Shown here in pieces: positions 16,690-24,675 of a DNA stretch of 64,000 nt (its first letter is position 1; every line of letters begins with the position of its first letter). Below the pieces are notes generated by a model. That model did not search any database and was not told the DNA's origin. It was given only the letters and a program-made list of their open reading frames with translations. The stretch lies in the NCBI RefSeq assembly GCF_000993805.1, contig NZ_CP009961.1, forward strand, positions 862,714 through 926,713, read 5' to 3'. This DNA is from Thermofilum uzonense. Its GTDB lineage: Archaea; Thermoproteota; Thermoprotei; Thermofilales; Thermofilaceae. Both the position numbers and the translations under genes were made by a program.

Positions 16690-18241
16690 GAAGAGCGTTG
16701 TAGTCCTGGACTTTGGGGGCCAGTACGCACATCTTATCGCACGCCGTATCAGAGAACTCAACTTCTATTCTAAGCTTCTGCCCTACGACATATCTCTAGA
16801 GGATTTACAAAGGTCAAATCCTGCTGCTGTAGTATTCTCAGGGGGGCCTGCAAGTGTACTTGAGAAAGACGCTCCCAGGCCGAGAGAAGAAGTTGTCTCG
16901 TTTCTGTTAAGGAATAAGATCCCAATCTTAGGTGTATGTTATGGACACCAGCTTATAGCTAGCTTTTTTGGGGGAAGAATTGCCCGCAAAGAGAAGGGGG
17001 AATACGGCTCCAGTGTCCTGAGGGTAGTAGAGAAGAACGAACTTTTCCTCGATACCCCCAGCATACAGCGTGTCTGGATGTCTCATCGGGACTCCGTGGT
17101 AGAGCTTCCTTCTGATCTTGTAGTCCTTGCATCTACCGATTACTCGGAGGTAGCAGCTTATAAACATCGAACGCTACCCGCTTACGGTGTCCAGTTTCAC
17201 CCTGAGGTAAAGCACACGGAACATGGAAAAACTATCCTCTCAAACTTTCTTAGAAGAGTTGTTGGTCTTACACCGAACTGGTTTATCGAAGACGAAGCCA
17301 TGCATATCATTGAAGAGATGAGAAAAAACATTAAGGGGAAAGTGCTCCTAGCCGTAAGTGGGGGTGTTGACTCCTTAACAACAGCCCTCATGCTTCAAAA
17401 AGCCATTGGAGGCGAGAATCTATACCTAATCCACGTTAACACCGGCTTACTCCGAGAGAATGAAAGCGAACGTGTCCTCGAAATCCTCAAGAAACTCGGC
17501 TTCACAAACGTTCACTATGTTGACGCCAGCAAGCTATTCCTAGAGAGACTCAGAGGAGTTACTGATCCGGAGGAGAAGCGGAGGATAATCGCCAAGACAT
17601 TTGCAGAGGTCTTCAAGGATAAAGCCCTACAGCTCAGCCATACTGTGGGCGGTTTCAAATACCTAGCACAGGGAACCATTTATCCAGATCGTGTGGAGAG
17701 TGGGGCTACCGGCAAAGCTACAGCCAAGATAAAGAGTCACCATAACGTTGTGATGGAGGCTATCCCTGGGCTGGAGCTCGTGGAACCATTGGCGGAATTC
17801 TATAAGGATGAGGTTAGGCGTATAGCTGAAATCCTCGGATTGCCAGAAGAACTTGTGAAGCAGCACCCGTTCCCGGGGCCTGGTTTAGCCGTGAGGGTTT
17901 TAGGAGAGGTTACAGAGGAAAAGCTCAAAATCCTACGAAAGGCTACTATGATAGTTGAGGAAGAGTTTAGAAAAGCAGGTCTCTATGAGAAAGTGTGGCA
18001 GGCTTTCCCCGTACTACTCCCTGTGAAATCCGTAGGCGTGAAAGGCGACGTTAGAAGCTACGAGTATGTGCTCGCCCTCCGCGTGGTCGAAAGCGAGGAC
18101 GCGATGACGGCTAGCTTTGTAAAGCTTCCCTGGGATTTTCTTGAAAAGCTGGCCGAGCGCCTTGTAAATGAGGTTGATGGGGTTAATAGGGTTTTATATG
18201 ACATCACTCATAAACCGCCTGCGACTATTGAGTTCGAGTAG
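16679..18241 (+). CDS. guaA: GMP synthase (glutamine-hydrolysing), single chain
   Basis: Converts XMP to GMP with ATP and glutamine. The 520-residue protein has an N-terminal class I glutaminase with LGVCYGHQLIASFFGG (nucleophile Cys) and VQFHPEVKHTEHG (His/Glu). The ATP pyrophosphatase domain follows, with the PP-loop AVSGGVDSLTTA at about residue 225, and the dimerisation domain ends in KPPATIEFE. Many euryarchaea split these into two proteins; here they are joined. The start is ATG 16679, overlapping the amidohydrolase by 11 bases. It completes IMP to GMP in one operon. Confidence 0.96.
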   Translation: MESRKSVVVLDFGGQYAHLIARRIRELNFYSKLLPYDISLEDLQRSNPAAVVFSGGPASVLEKDAPRPREEVVSFLLRNKIPILGVCYGHQLIASFFGGRIARKEKGEYGSSVLRVVEKNELFLDTPSIQRVWMSHRDSVVELPSDLVVLASTDYSEVAAYKHRTLPAYGVQFHPEVKHTEHGKTILSNFLRRVVGLTPNWFIEDEAMHIIEEMRKNIKGKVLLAVSGGVDSLTTALMLQKAIGGENLYLIHVNTGLLRENESERVLEILKKLGFTNVHYVDASKLFLERLRGVTDPEEKRRIIAKTFAEVFKDKALQLSHTVGGFKYLAQGTIYPDRVESGATGKATAKIKSHHNVVMEAIPGLELVEPLAEFYKDEVRRIAEILGLPEELVKQHPFPGPGLAVRVLGEVTEEKLKILRKATMIVEEEFRKAGLYEKVWQAFPVLLPVKSVGVKGDVRSYEYVLALRVVESEDAMTASFVKLPWDFLEKLAERLVNEVDGVNRVLYDITHKPPATIEFE

Positions 18242-18255
18242 ACCTTATAATGGTG

Positions 18256-18310
18256 TGTCAGCCTTGTCACCAATCCTCACAGATCGGGATTGGAGTCACT
18301 CATCATCCAT
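18256..18310 (-). ncRNA. Candidate box C/D guide RNA
   Basis: In the 100-base gap between guaA and the radical SAM gene, the minus strand has box C ATGATGA (18300-18306) and box D CTGA (18258-18261), 38 bases apart, the size of an archaeal C/D sRNA. A degenerate D'/C' pair (CTGT, TGAGGAT) lies in the middle at about 18273-18282. A TATA-like AATTATAG at 18330-18337 is about 26 bases upstream of box C, where an independent transcript would start. The interior also forms a 7-bp hairpin (18270-18276 with 18287-18293), so a terminator is the alternative reading. Confidence 0.45.
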
Positions 18311-18341
18311 TTATTTGATAAGCGGGACCCTATAATTGTTA

Positions 18342-19889
18342 TCATGAAGCCACGAGATTCTTGGTAACGGTAGAAGAGGGTAAGAGGGCCTCAGGTCCCT
18401 TCTCGTCAAGTACGCGCACGAGCTCACGCACCCTTGCCTTGACATACATTAGAAAAGCCTTGAAGAGTATTCTTACAGGAAGATACTTTGGCGAGCGCAG
18501 GTACATGTTGAAGGCTATGTCTTCTCCCCAACGTAGAGAGTGGTTTAGGGCACGCCACATGACCTCTAGGTGGGCCTCAGTGATCCTATCCCTTATGAAC
18601 CCCTCCCTATCTTTCAGGTATCCTAGCGGGACAAAAAACATGGGCACTATAAGGCTCCGGTAGTCCTTTATGTTATCGATTAGCTCGCTAGTCTCTATAA
18701 GATCCTCCTCCGTCTCTCCAGGAACCCCCAGTATAAGTGTTAAGGCTGGAACTATCCTATTGTCGTGCATTATAGCTAGGGCGTCCCCTACAACCTCATG
18801 CCATTTTTCAATGGGGTAGGGTGCCGCTTTCCCGGGCATGATTATCCTGGCCAAGCGTCGACTCCCAGTTTCAAGCCCCACTTGCACACCTAGCCAGTCC
18901 TGGTGCTCGTCGTACAATATTTCTGTAAGATTAGTGATTAGCCTGTACTTCTCCTCCGCGTACTTTACGCCTGCAAGCGTCACATGACTCCAGGCAACTG
19001 TTCTATAATACTTTTTCACAAGGGTGTGCAGTTTTAGAATGGCATCAGGGTTCGGCTCGATTCCCTTCGCCCCATATAATAGGACGTCCTCTGAGTGAAG
19101 TACACCCGAGCGTATCCCTGCTTTCACATTTACTTGAAGCTCTTTTTCGATCTTCTCCAACGGGTAGTACCTAACAGGTCTAAGGGTTACTGGGCAGAAC
19201 CTACACCTTCTAGGACAACCCCTCATTATCTCGACAAAGCCGTTAACACTTGCACCCTTTATCTCCGGAATCTCATCTATACTGGGAGCGTCCTCTGGAC
19301 CCACGTAGAGGTATGCTGGGAGCTCCTCGCCTTCAAGAGCCTTCCGGGTTATGTCTACAATTACTCTTTCCGCCTCCCCATCTATGACCGTGTCCACCCC
19401 GAACTCGCGCCAGTACTCTGTTCTCCATAGCCACTGCCAGGCTGCTGGGCCACCCGCTATTATTTTTAAGCCGTTGCGCTTAGCCTCCCTTATGCTCTTT
19501 TGCCTCATAAGCCTCTTGAAACTCCTTGAATTAACAGGCTCTTCACCCGTTATTGCCCACCACTCAACACTCGGAGAGTTCATCGCAAAGTAATCGTGAT
19601 GCCCCACCATGAGGAGCCTAGCGCTCTTAAGATACTTGTCCAGGTGGTCAGGATCTATGATGGCAGCATTGAAGCCCGCCTCTTGAAGCTTTGCCTCTAT
19701 TTTCCTAAGACCATAGGGCGCCTCGATGGGTCGTCCAAGTCTGTCCACTTTAGGCTTTGGCGCGCTTAGCCACATCCAGGCCCGCTCCGGTAGTCCCACA
19801 GGCGGAGCTGTGGTAAAGAAGCCTAGAAACTCCTTCCTGTGATGGTTTGTCATCATAGTCCTATCGGTTGTTATTACTACGTCCAGCAT
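18342..19889 (-). CDS. Radical SAM protein with N-terminal B12-binding-like domain
   Basis: Predicted radical SAM enzyme of 515 residues. The N-terminal 200 residues resemble a cobalamin-binding Rossmann domain, with YGLRKIEAKLQEAGFNAAII and IIAGGPAAWQW. The radical SAM core begins at about residue 225 with MRGCPRRCRFCPV, the CxxxCxxC cluster motif. Archaeal proteins of this layout include lipid-modifying enzymes (Tes, Grs, calditol synthase types) and several unknown families; I cannot say which this is. It overlaps the small gene upstream by 29 bases and lies in a three-gene operon with an HTH protein. The start is ATG 19889. Confidence 0.85.
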   Translation of the reverse strand: MLDVVITTDRTMMTNHHRKEFLGFFTTAPPVGLPERAWMWLSAPKPKVDRLGRPIEAPYGLRKIEAKLQEAGFNAAIIDPDHLDKYLKSARLLMVGHHDYFAMNSPSVEWWAITGEEPVNSRSFKRLMRQKSIREAKRNGLKIIAGGPAAWQWLWRTEYWREFGVDTVIDGEAERVIVDITRKALEGEELPAYLYVGPEDAPSIDEIPEIKGASVNGFVEIMRGCPRRCRFCPVTLRPVRYYPLEKIEKELQVNVKAGIRSGVLHSEDVLLYGAKGIEPNPDAILKLHTLVKKYYRTVAWSHVTLAGVKYAEEKYRLITNLTEILYDEHQDWLGVQVGLETGSRRLARIIMPGKAAPYPIEKWHEVVGDALAIMHDNRIVPALTLILGVPGETEEDLIETSELIDNIKDYRSLIVPMFFVPLGYLKDREGFIRDRITEAHLEVMWRALNHSLRWGEDIAFNMYLRSPKYLPVRILFKAFLMYVKARVRELVRVLDEKGPEALLPSSTVTKNLVAS

Positions 19890-20076
19890 CCCGCATCACC
19901 CGTACCTCAACGGTGAGGAAAGACGCCTCTGCCAACGCACCTCGCACAACCTCAGCGGCACCTGCAGGATCCTGTGCGGGCACGTACAATATTATCTTCC
20001 TGTAGCCGTTCCTCCTTGCCTCCCTAATTACACGATATGCCTCGCTACTAGTCCTCACCTGTGCCTCCAACTCCAT
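19861..20076 (-). CDS. Small hypothetical protein in radical SAM operon
   Basis: A 71-residue protein I do not recognise. The pattern is a short helix (SSEAYRVIREARRNGY), a strand (KIILYVPA), a helix (AAEVVRGALAEA) and a strand (FLTVEVRVM), a compact alpha/beta fold. It starts at ATG 20076, overlapping the HTH gene by 29 bases and the radical SAM gene by 29 bases. Such tight coupling supports a real gene whose product may work with the radical SAM enzyme, for example as a small partner or carrier. Confidence 0.65.
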   Translation of the reverse strand: MELEAQVRTSSEAYRVIREARRNGYRKIILYVPAQDPAGAAEVVRGALAEASFLTVEVRVMRDAGRSNNNR

Positions 20077-20494
20077 GGAGGCTCGCCTCGAAGGTGCTTA
20101 TAACACTAGATATCTCAGAGTCTAAAAGGCTCAGGCTGTCACCGTGTTGTGGAAAGCGCCTTGAAAGTTCTCGGATTCTATCCCGAGCAGATCTCAGCAT
20201 CATGAGGTGGGACTCTGCCACTAGCCGAGGAAGCGTTAGTGAGGGAGAGTAGTGATTTCTTCTACCACTTTTCACCTTATGGACTAGCCTGTGACTCTCA
20301 AGCACTTTTAGGGCAGCGGATACTGCAGATTTACTGTAACCCGTCATACTTTGAATTTCACTACAATTGAGAGGCCTCCTAACAGCATATAGTAGGGCCA
20401 GTATTAAGGCACTGGACCTAGGCAAGTTTAACGGTGCAAAAGTTGTCGAAAGGATGGAAAGGATCTCCATGAGAAATGTTAGCTGCATATTCAT
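20048..20494 (-). CDS. Winged-helix transcriptional regulator
   Basis: A 148-residue DNA-binding protein. The helix-turn-helix is LNCSEIQSMTGYSKSAVSAALKVLESHRLV at about residues 42-71 (recognition helix KSAVSAALKVLE), and HKVKSGRRNHYSP is the wing. A C-terminal helical tail may dimerise. The fold resembles GbsR/MarR-type regulators. ATG 20494 is preferred over TTG 20530, because AT-rich DNA about 26 bases upstream fits a promoter. As first gene of the operon with the small protein and the radical SAM enzyme, it probably regulates them. Confidence 0.8.
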   Translation of the reverse strand: MNMQLTFLMEILSILSTTFAPLNLPRSSALILALLYAVRRPLNCSEIQSMTGYSKSAVSAALKVLESHRLVHKVKSGRRNHYSPSLTLPRLVAESHLMMLRSARDRIRELSRRFPQHGDSLSLLDSEISSVISTFEASLHGVGGTGED

Positions 20495-20570
20495 GAGAAC
20501 CACTAATTCCACAGAAATCTGGAAATACAAAAAATTTTGTTTTTAATGAAGGTTATTTATTAGGAAAGAG

Positions 20571-21344
20571 CTATAGGTGTCTAAGGTGCTCTACATCACC
20601 CGCATAAAATACGTGAAGCTTACCATCGGACTCGACTAGCAGTGCTCCTTCCTCGTTTATGTCTAATGCCTTCCCGACGATTTCTACTCCCTCCTCAATT
20701 TCCACTCTTACATCGCGACCAAGAGTAGCTGAGAGGGATCTCCACTCGTCTAGAACCCTAGCCCCTTCACCATCACTTATAAGGCTGATTGCGCGGTAAA
20801 GCTCGCTTAAAATCTCCACTAATAGCTTGTCAGGGTCTACCCATCTGGCAAGATACTCCTTAAGCGAGACAGCACGTGATATAAGATCATGTGGAACTTC
20901 ATTGTTAACATTGACTCCAATACCCAGGATGACGAGGAACCCGGAATCAAGAGTTTCAGCCTCCAATAGTATGCCCCCAACCTTCCTGTCATCCAGGAGT
21001 ATATCATTGGGCCACTTAACAAGAGCCCTCAGCCCCGTTACCGATTGAATTGCTCTAGCTACAGAGGCTCCGGCTGCGAGACTTAGTATTCCAAGGTTCG
21101 CTGTTCCATGCTTAAAAGCAAGGCTAAACCAAAGACCACCATTAGGAGCATGCCACGGCCTACCTAGCCTGCCTCTAGCACTCGTAATTTCCCTACATAC
21201 AACGAGCACAGGTTGTGAACTGTTAAAGAGACCCTTGGCCAGCTCCTGTGAGGACTCTTCGCATCTCTGGAACAAAAACATTTTAAGACCAGGCCACACG
21301 TTTACCAGCAACTCTGGCAGAGATCTCTCTAAATTGTTAAGCAT
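20571..21344 (-). CDS. birA: Biotin-[acetyl-CoA carboxylase] ligase
   Basis: Attaches biotin to the carrier protein of biotin-dependent carboxylases via biotinyl-AMP. The catalytic domain is recognisable by SARGRLGRPWHAPNGGLWFS (the GRGRxGRxW region), VKWPNDILLDDRKVGGILLE and ILGIGVNVNNEVP. The C-terminal small domain has GRDVRVEIEEG and GKALDINEEGALLVE. There is no N-terminal HTH, so it is a ligase without repressor function. ATG 21344 is chosen; an upstream TTG at 21422 would add 26 cysteine-rich residues without family match, and ATG at about 21281 is another option. Confidence 0.9.
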   Translation of the reverse strand: MLNNLERSLPELLVNVWPGLKMFLFQRCEESSQELAKGLFNSSQPVLVVCREITSARGRLGRPWHAPNGGLWFSLAFKHGTANLGILSLAAGASVARAIQSVTGLRALVKWPNDILLDDRKVGGILLEAETLDSGFLVILGIGVNVNNEVPHDLISRAVSLKEYLARWVDPDKLLVEILSELYRAISLISDGEGARVLDEWRSLSATLGRDVRVEIEEGVEIVGKALDINEEGALLVESDGKLHVFYAGDVEHLRHL

Positions 21345-21527
21345 AGCATCACGACCCTTGTTCACGCGTACAATACAACACACCAAAAAACATTGCTTTT
21401 CACAGTGAATAAGATCTCTCAAATCCCGTGAGTACTACAAGCCTCTAGCGAGAATGCTCAGATTCATGAGAACTCTGGACGCGATCACGTTATAGGTCGC
21501 TAAGAGAAAATCGAAGACTTTGAGGAA

Positions 21528-22466
21528 TTACAAAGCGTTGTTGGAATTCTGTCCGTTGCTCTTAAGCCTTATTAGTTCACTTATTCCTTTTTCTAGGTCT
21601 ATGGTCGGCTGGTAGCCGAGCACACTCTTGGCCTTTGTTATGTCTGCATAGCTGTATCTTATGTCCCCGGGTCTCGGCGGGTAGTGCTCTACCCTGCAGT
21701 CAGGACATGTTAGTTTTTTTATGAGCTGTGCCAGTTCGAGTATGGAGACAGGCTTCCCGTACGCAATATTGAACTTCTCCCCGTAAGCTTCCTTCTCTAA
21801 TGCCAGTTCTACGGCTTGGGCGACATCGTAGACGTGTACAAAGTCTCTGGTCTGGAGACCGTCGCCGTATATTATGAGCCTTTGGGATTCAAGTGCTTGT
21901 TCTATGAACCTTGAGATTACTCCTGCGTATGCGCTTGATTGTCCTGGACCATAAACATTGAATAGGCGTAGGACCGTGTATCGAAGCCCTTGTCTTGCGA
22001 GAAGTTCTAGTATTTGCTCGCCGAAGAGCTTGCTTAGACCATAAGGAGAGATAGGTTTTGTAGGGTGTGCTTCGTCTATCGGGAGTTTGACAGGCTCGCC
22101 GTAGACTGCAGCCGAACTAATGTATATCATGCTGGCACCCGCTTCAAGACATACTTTTGCGACTGCGAGAGAGCCCATCACGTTGTTGTCGATGTATACT
22201 TCGGGGTTCTTCATCGATTCCTCAACACTGATGTAAGCTGCAGCATGAACCACGATGTCTCCTTTCGAGACAAGTTTCTTTAGAAGAGCTACGTTCCTTA
22301 TGTCCCCTCTGATTAAGGGGACATCTGAGGAAGAAAGCCTCTGGAGAGCGAACGTTGTTGAACGTTCCAGAGAGTCTAGGACAATCACGTCGTACCCTTT
22401 CCCTTTCAGGATAAGAGCTACGTTATGTCCGATGAAGCCGGCACCACCGGTTATCAATACTTGCAT
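21528..22466 (-). CDS. NAD-dependent nucleotide-sugar epimerase (GalE-like)
   Basis: Extended short-chain dehydrogenase of 312 residues acting on a UDP- or other nucleotide sugar, probably UDP-glucose 4-epimerase type. The NAD loop is MQVLITGGAGFIGHNVA, and the YxxxK catalytic pair is in ISPYGLSKLFGEQ with the Ser in YISSAAVYGEP. Other marks are RLFNVYGPGQ and YGDGLQTRDFVHVYDVAQA. It probably supplies sugars for glycoprotein or lipid glycans. The start is ATG 22466, with AT-rich TATA-like DNA at 22498-22510 on the minus strand. The exact sugar cannot be judged. Confidence 0.9.
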   Translation of the reverse strand: MQVLITGGAGFIGHNVALILKGKGYDVIVLDSLERSTTFALQRLSSSDVPLIRGDIRNVALLKKLVSKGDIVVHAAAYISVEESMKNPEVYIDNNVMGSLAVAKVCLEAGASMIYISSAAVYGEPVKLPIDEAHPTKPISPYGLSKLFGEQILELLARQGLRYTVLRLFNVYGPGQSSAYAGVISRFIEQALESQRLIIYGDGLQTRDFVHVYDVAQAVELALEKEAYGEKFNIAYGKPVSILELAQLIKKLTCPDCRVEHYPPRPGDIRYSYADITKAKSVLGYQPTIDLEKGISELIRLKSNGQNSNNAL

Positions 22467-22525
22467 AACTTGCCGTGTTCTAAATCTGAAGACTTTACTA
22501 TTATATTAGTTTTGTATTTTTCAAG

Positions 22526-23305
22526 TCAGTGCTCCTCCTCGCTGATAACTCTCTTAATCTTCTTTGCGACACTGTCGGGTAGCGCTTCATCTTCTACTCT
22601 GCGCGTGAGAGGACGCGTCAGCGTTAGCCCCTGGCCATCGACTATGGATATTTCCCAGGCTCTTAGATCATGAGGGGTCTGTCGCATCTTCTCTACGATC
22701 AGGTAGCGTGTCAGTGTGCCGTTTATGATACGCCTCTTGAAGTGAATTATACCGTCTGCTATGTGTTCTAGACCCCATCCAAAGGCTCCTCCTGTAGTAA
22801 TGGCGTACTGTGATGTCGCGTAGACCGTGTAGTCCCATTTTGCCAAAACCCTCTTCACGAGGTAGCTTTCCTCGCGAGCCTTTACAGGTGCTCGGAGCCA
22901 GAAGGCACTCATAGAGTCGATTACCAGCCGCCTGGCCTGGGATCCCAGGAGCTTCTTAGCTTGTATCACCTTGTCAAGCATTTCCTCGACCGTTACCAGG
23001 TTTAAGGTCCACTCGTCACTGGTGGCTCTCATCAAGGCGTCTATTATTATGAGTCTGTTCTCCCGTAACGCCTTGTCGAAGTTCATGTTGAACTGCGAGG
23101 CCTGTCTTACTATGCTCTCCCTGCTCTCCTCGGTGGTTACATAGACAGCTTTCTCGCCTTTTAACAGGCCAGCGTTGATGAAGTGGAGACAGGCTATTGT
23201 CTTGCCTGTTCCAGGCATCCCGACTAGCGCAACGAAGAAGCCCTCGGGTATGCCACCAGCTAGAAGAGAGTCAAGTGATGATATGCCTGTGGAGAGCCTC
23301 TCCAA
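22526..23305 (-). CDS. Single-domain KaiC-like RecA-superfamily ATPase
   Basis: Predicted ATPase of 259 residues in the archaeal KaiC-domain family. It has GISSLDSLLAGGIPEGFF, Walker A VGMPGTGKTIAC, EESRESIVRQASQFNMNF, the Walker B segment ARRLVIDSMSAFWL, and GLEHIADGIIHFKR near the end. Such proteins (Rad55-like or aRadC-like in some archaea) have mostly unknown roles in DNA repair or signalling. The only usable start is TTG 23305, since an in-frame stop lies three codons upstream. A TATA-like element around 23337-23344 fits a short leader. It is divergent from pstS. Confidence 0.85.
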   Translation of the reverse strand: MERLSTGISSLDSLLAGGIPEGFFVALVGMPGTGKTIACLHFINAGLLKGEKAVYVTTEESRESIVRQASQFNMNFDKALRENRLIIIDALMRATSDEWTLNLVTVEEMLDKVIQAKKLLGSQARRLVIDSMSAFWLRAPVKAREESYLVKRVLAKWDYTVYATSQYAITTGGAFGWGLEHIADGIIHFKRRIINGTLTRYLIVEKMRQTPHDLRAWEISIVDGQGLTLTRPLTRRVEDEALPDSVAKKIKRVISEEEH

Positions 23306-23413
23306 ATCGCTTCATGTATCGAATAGGGTTAGATGGATAAAATGTTAACTTTCAAGAAGAGGAAGCGGGGAAGTCTCTCTAAATTCTATATAGTTTGAGC
23401 CGAAAATAGATAG

Positions 23414-23423
23414 TTTTATATAT
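23414..23423 (+). promoter_or_regulatory. TATA box of the pst operon
   Basis: The sequence ttttatatat is centred 34 bases before the pstS ATG, giving a leader of roughly 8 bases. It is the clearest promoter element in the divergent region between the KaiC-like gene and pstS. I do not see an obvious inverted-repeat operator here. Confidence 0.5.
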
Positions 23424-23452
23424 TAGTGCCCGTTTCTTTGTAACGAACAAAA

Positions 23453-24586
23453 ATGGCCGAAAAAGTATTCAAGGATAGAAAGATGCTAGGCATAGTTGCT
23501 GCAGTGATTATTCTGATAGGCATCTTGGCTTTCATACTCACTGGAAGTAGCCAGAGCCAGGAGCCTGCTATAACTGAGAATGTTCTCCTGGTTGGAAGCG
23601 GTGCCACCTTCCCACAACCCCAGATAAATGCATGGATCCAGGCATTCACAAAGAAGTATCCAAACGTCAAAATAGAGTATGGTGGTGGTGGCAGTGGAAA
23701 GGGTCAGACTGACCTGTTACAGGGAGTCGTAGACTTCGCGGGAAGCGATGTTCCAATGAAGACTGAGAATTGGGAGCAGGCCAAGGCGAAGTATGGAAAG
23801 GTGTATCAGATACCATGGATTTCGGGAGGAGTTGCCTTTGTCTATAATATACCTGAAGTAGGAAGTAAAAGGTTAAAGCTTTCTCGTGAGGCCTTAGTAG
23901 GAATACTCCTTGGAAAGATAGAATACTGGGACGACCCCGTAATAAAGAAGGATAACCCAGATCTAAACCTCCCCCATCAGAAGATTATATTTGTGCATAG
24001 GAGCGAGGCTAGCGGAACGACTAATATAGTTACGGCCTATCTGTCCCTTATCTCACCTGAATGGAAGGAAAAAGTGGGCAGTGGCTTGACCGTTAAGTGG
24101 CCGCTAGACGCCGTGGGTAGAGGCGTCGGAGCACAGGGCAACCCTGGCGTGGCACAAAACGTAAAGGCAACCCCGTACTCCCTTGGCTACGTTGAGCAGG
24201 CTTACACGAAAGGACTTCAAGTCGCCTTGATCGAAAACGGTGTAGGTGAATACGTCGACCTCACGCCTGAATCTGTGTCAAAGGCGCTCTCAGGGCTCAC
24301 TATACAATTCGATCCAGCCGAGGATATAAGCAAGATAGACCTGCTATCCAAAACACTTAACGTGAAGGCGTCAGGTGCTTACCCAATTGTTTCGATGAGC
24401 TATGTCATAGTCAAAGACCCCGCACAATATCCGACAGCGAAGGCGAGGGCCCTTGGCGCCTTCCTGAAGTATGTCTTCACTGAGGGCCAGCAAACTAGCA
24501 GTATAATTGAAGGATACGCGCCTGTAGGGGGAAGCTTTGTAAAGGCCGGATTAAAGGTAGCCGAAGAGCTATTAGCTCGCAAGTAA
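23453..24586 (+). CDS. pstS: Phosphate ABC transporter, substrate-binding protein
   Basis: Membrane-anchored extracellular phosphate receptor of 377 residues. Residues 12-30 form an N-terminal hydrophobic anchor (GIVAAVIILIGILAFIL). The mature part has GSGATFPQPQINAW, YGGGGSGKGQTDLLQGVVDFAGSD and VHRSEASGTTNIVTAYLS, the phosphate-ligand segments of PstS. It starts at ATG 23453. It is the first gene of pstSCAB and is separated from pstC by a T-rich stretch that may reduce read-through. The two AbrB-PhoU proteins elsewhere in the window are plausible regulators. Confidence 0.95.
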   Translation: MAEKVFKDRKMLGIVAAVIILIGILAFILTGSSQSQEPAITENVLLVGSGATFPQPQINAWIQAFTKKYPNVKIEYGGGGSGKGQTDLLQGVVDFAGSDVPMKTENWEQAKAKYGKVYQIPWISGGVAFVYNIPEVGSKRLKLSREALVGILLGKIEYWDDPVIKKDNPDLNLPHQKIIFVHRSEASGTTNIVTAYLSLISPEWKEKVGSGLTVKWPLDAVGRGVGAQGNPGVAQNVKATPYSLGYVEQAYTKGLQVALIENGVGEYVDLTPESVSKALSGLTIQFDPAEDISKIDLLSKTLNVKASGAYPIVSMSYVIVKDPAQYPTAKARALGAFLKYVFTEGQQTSSIIEGYAPVGGSFVKAGLKVAEELLARK

Positions 24587-24589
24587 AAT

Positions 24590-24627
24590 ATATAATTATT
24601 TTTTATATCTATATTTTCTCTTTTCTA
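24590..24627 (+). terminator. T-rich terminator-like stretch after pstS
   Basis: Immediately after the pstS stop the plus strand has several runs of T (TTTTTT, TTTTCTCTTTTC) without a stable hairpin, the form of archaeal intrinsic terminators. Partial termination would favour production of the abundant binding protein over the permease subunits. A TATA-like ttttatatc follows at 24639-24648. Confidence 0.4.
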
Positions 24628-24675
24628 ATGACGATAGTTTTATATCACTATATACGGGTTATAGGTCAGAGGAAG

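Noticed and set aside
18270-18293. Treating the 7-bp hairpin as a simple terminator for guaA.
   Set aside because: No T-run follows it on the plus strand, and it sits between box C and box D on the minus strand with a well-placed TATA; kept only as an alternative.
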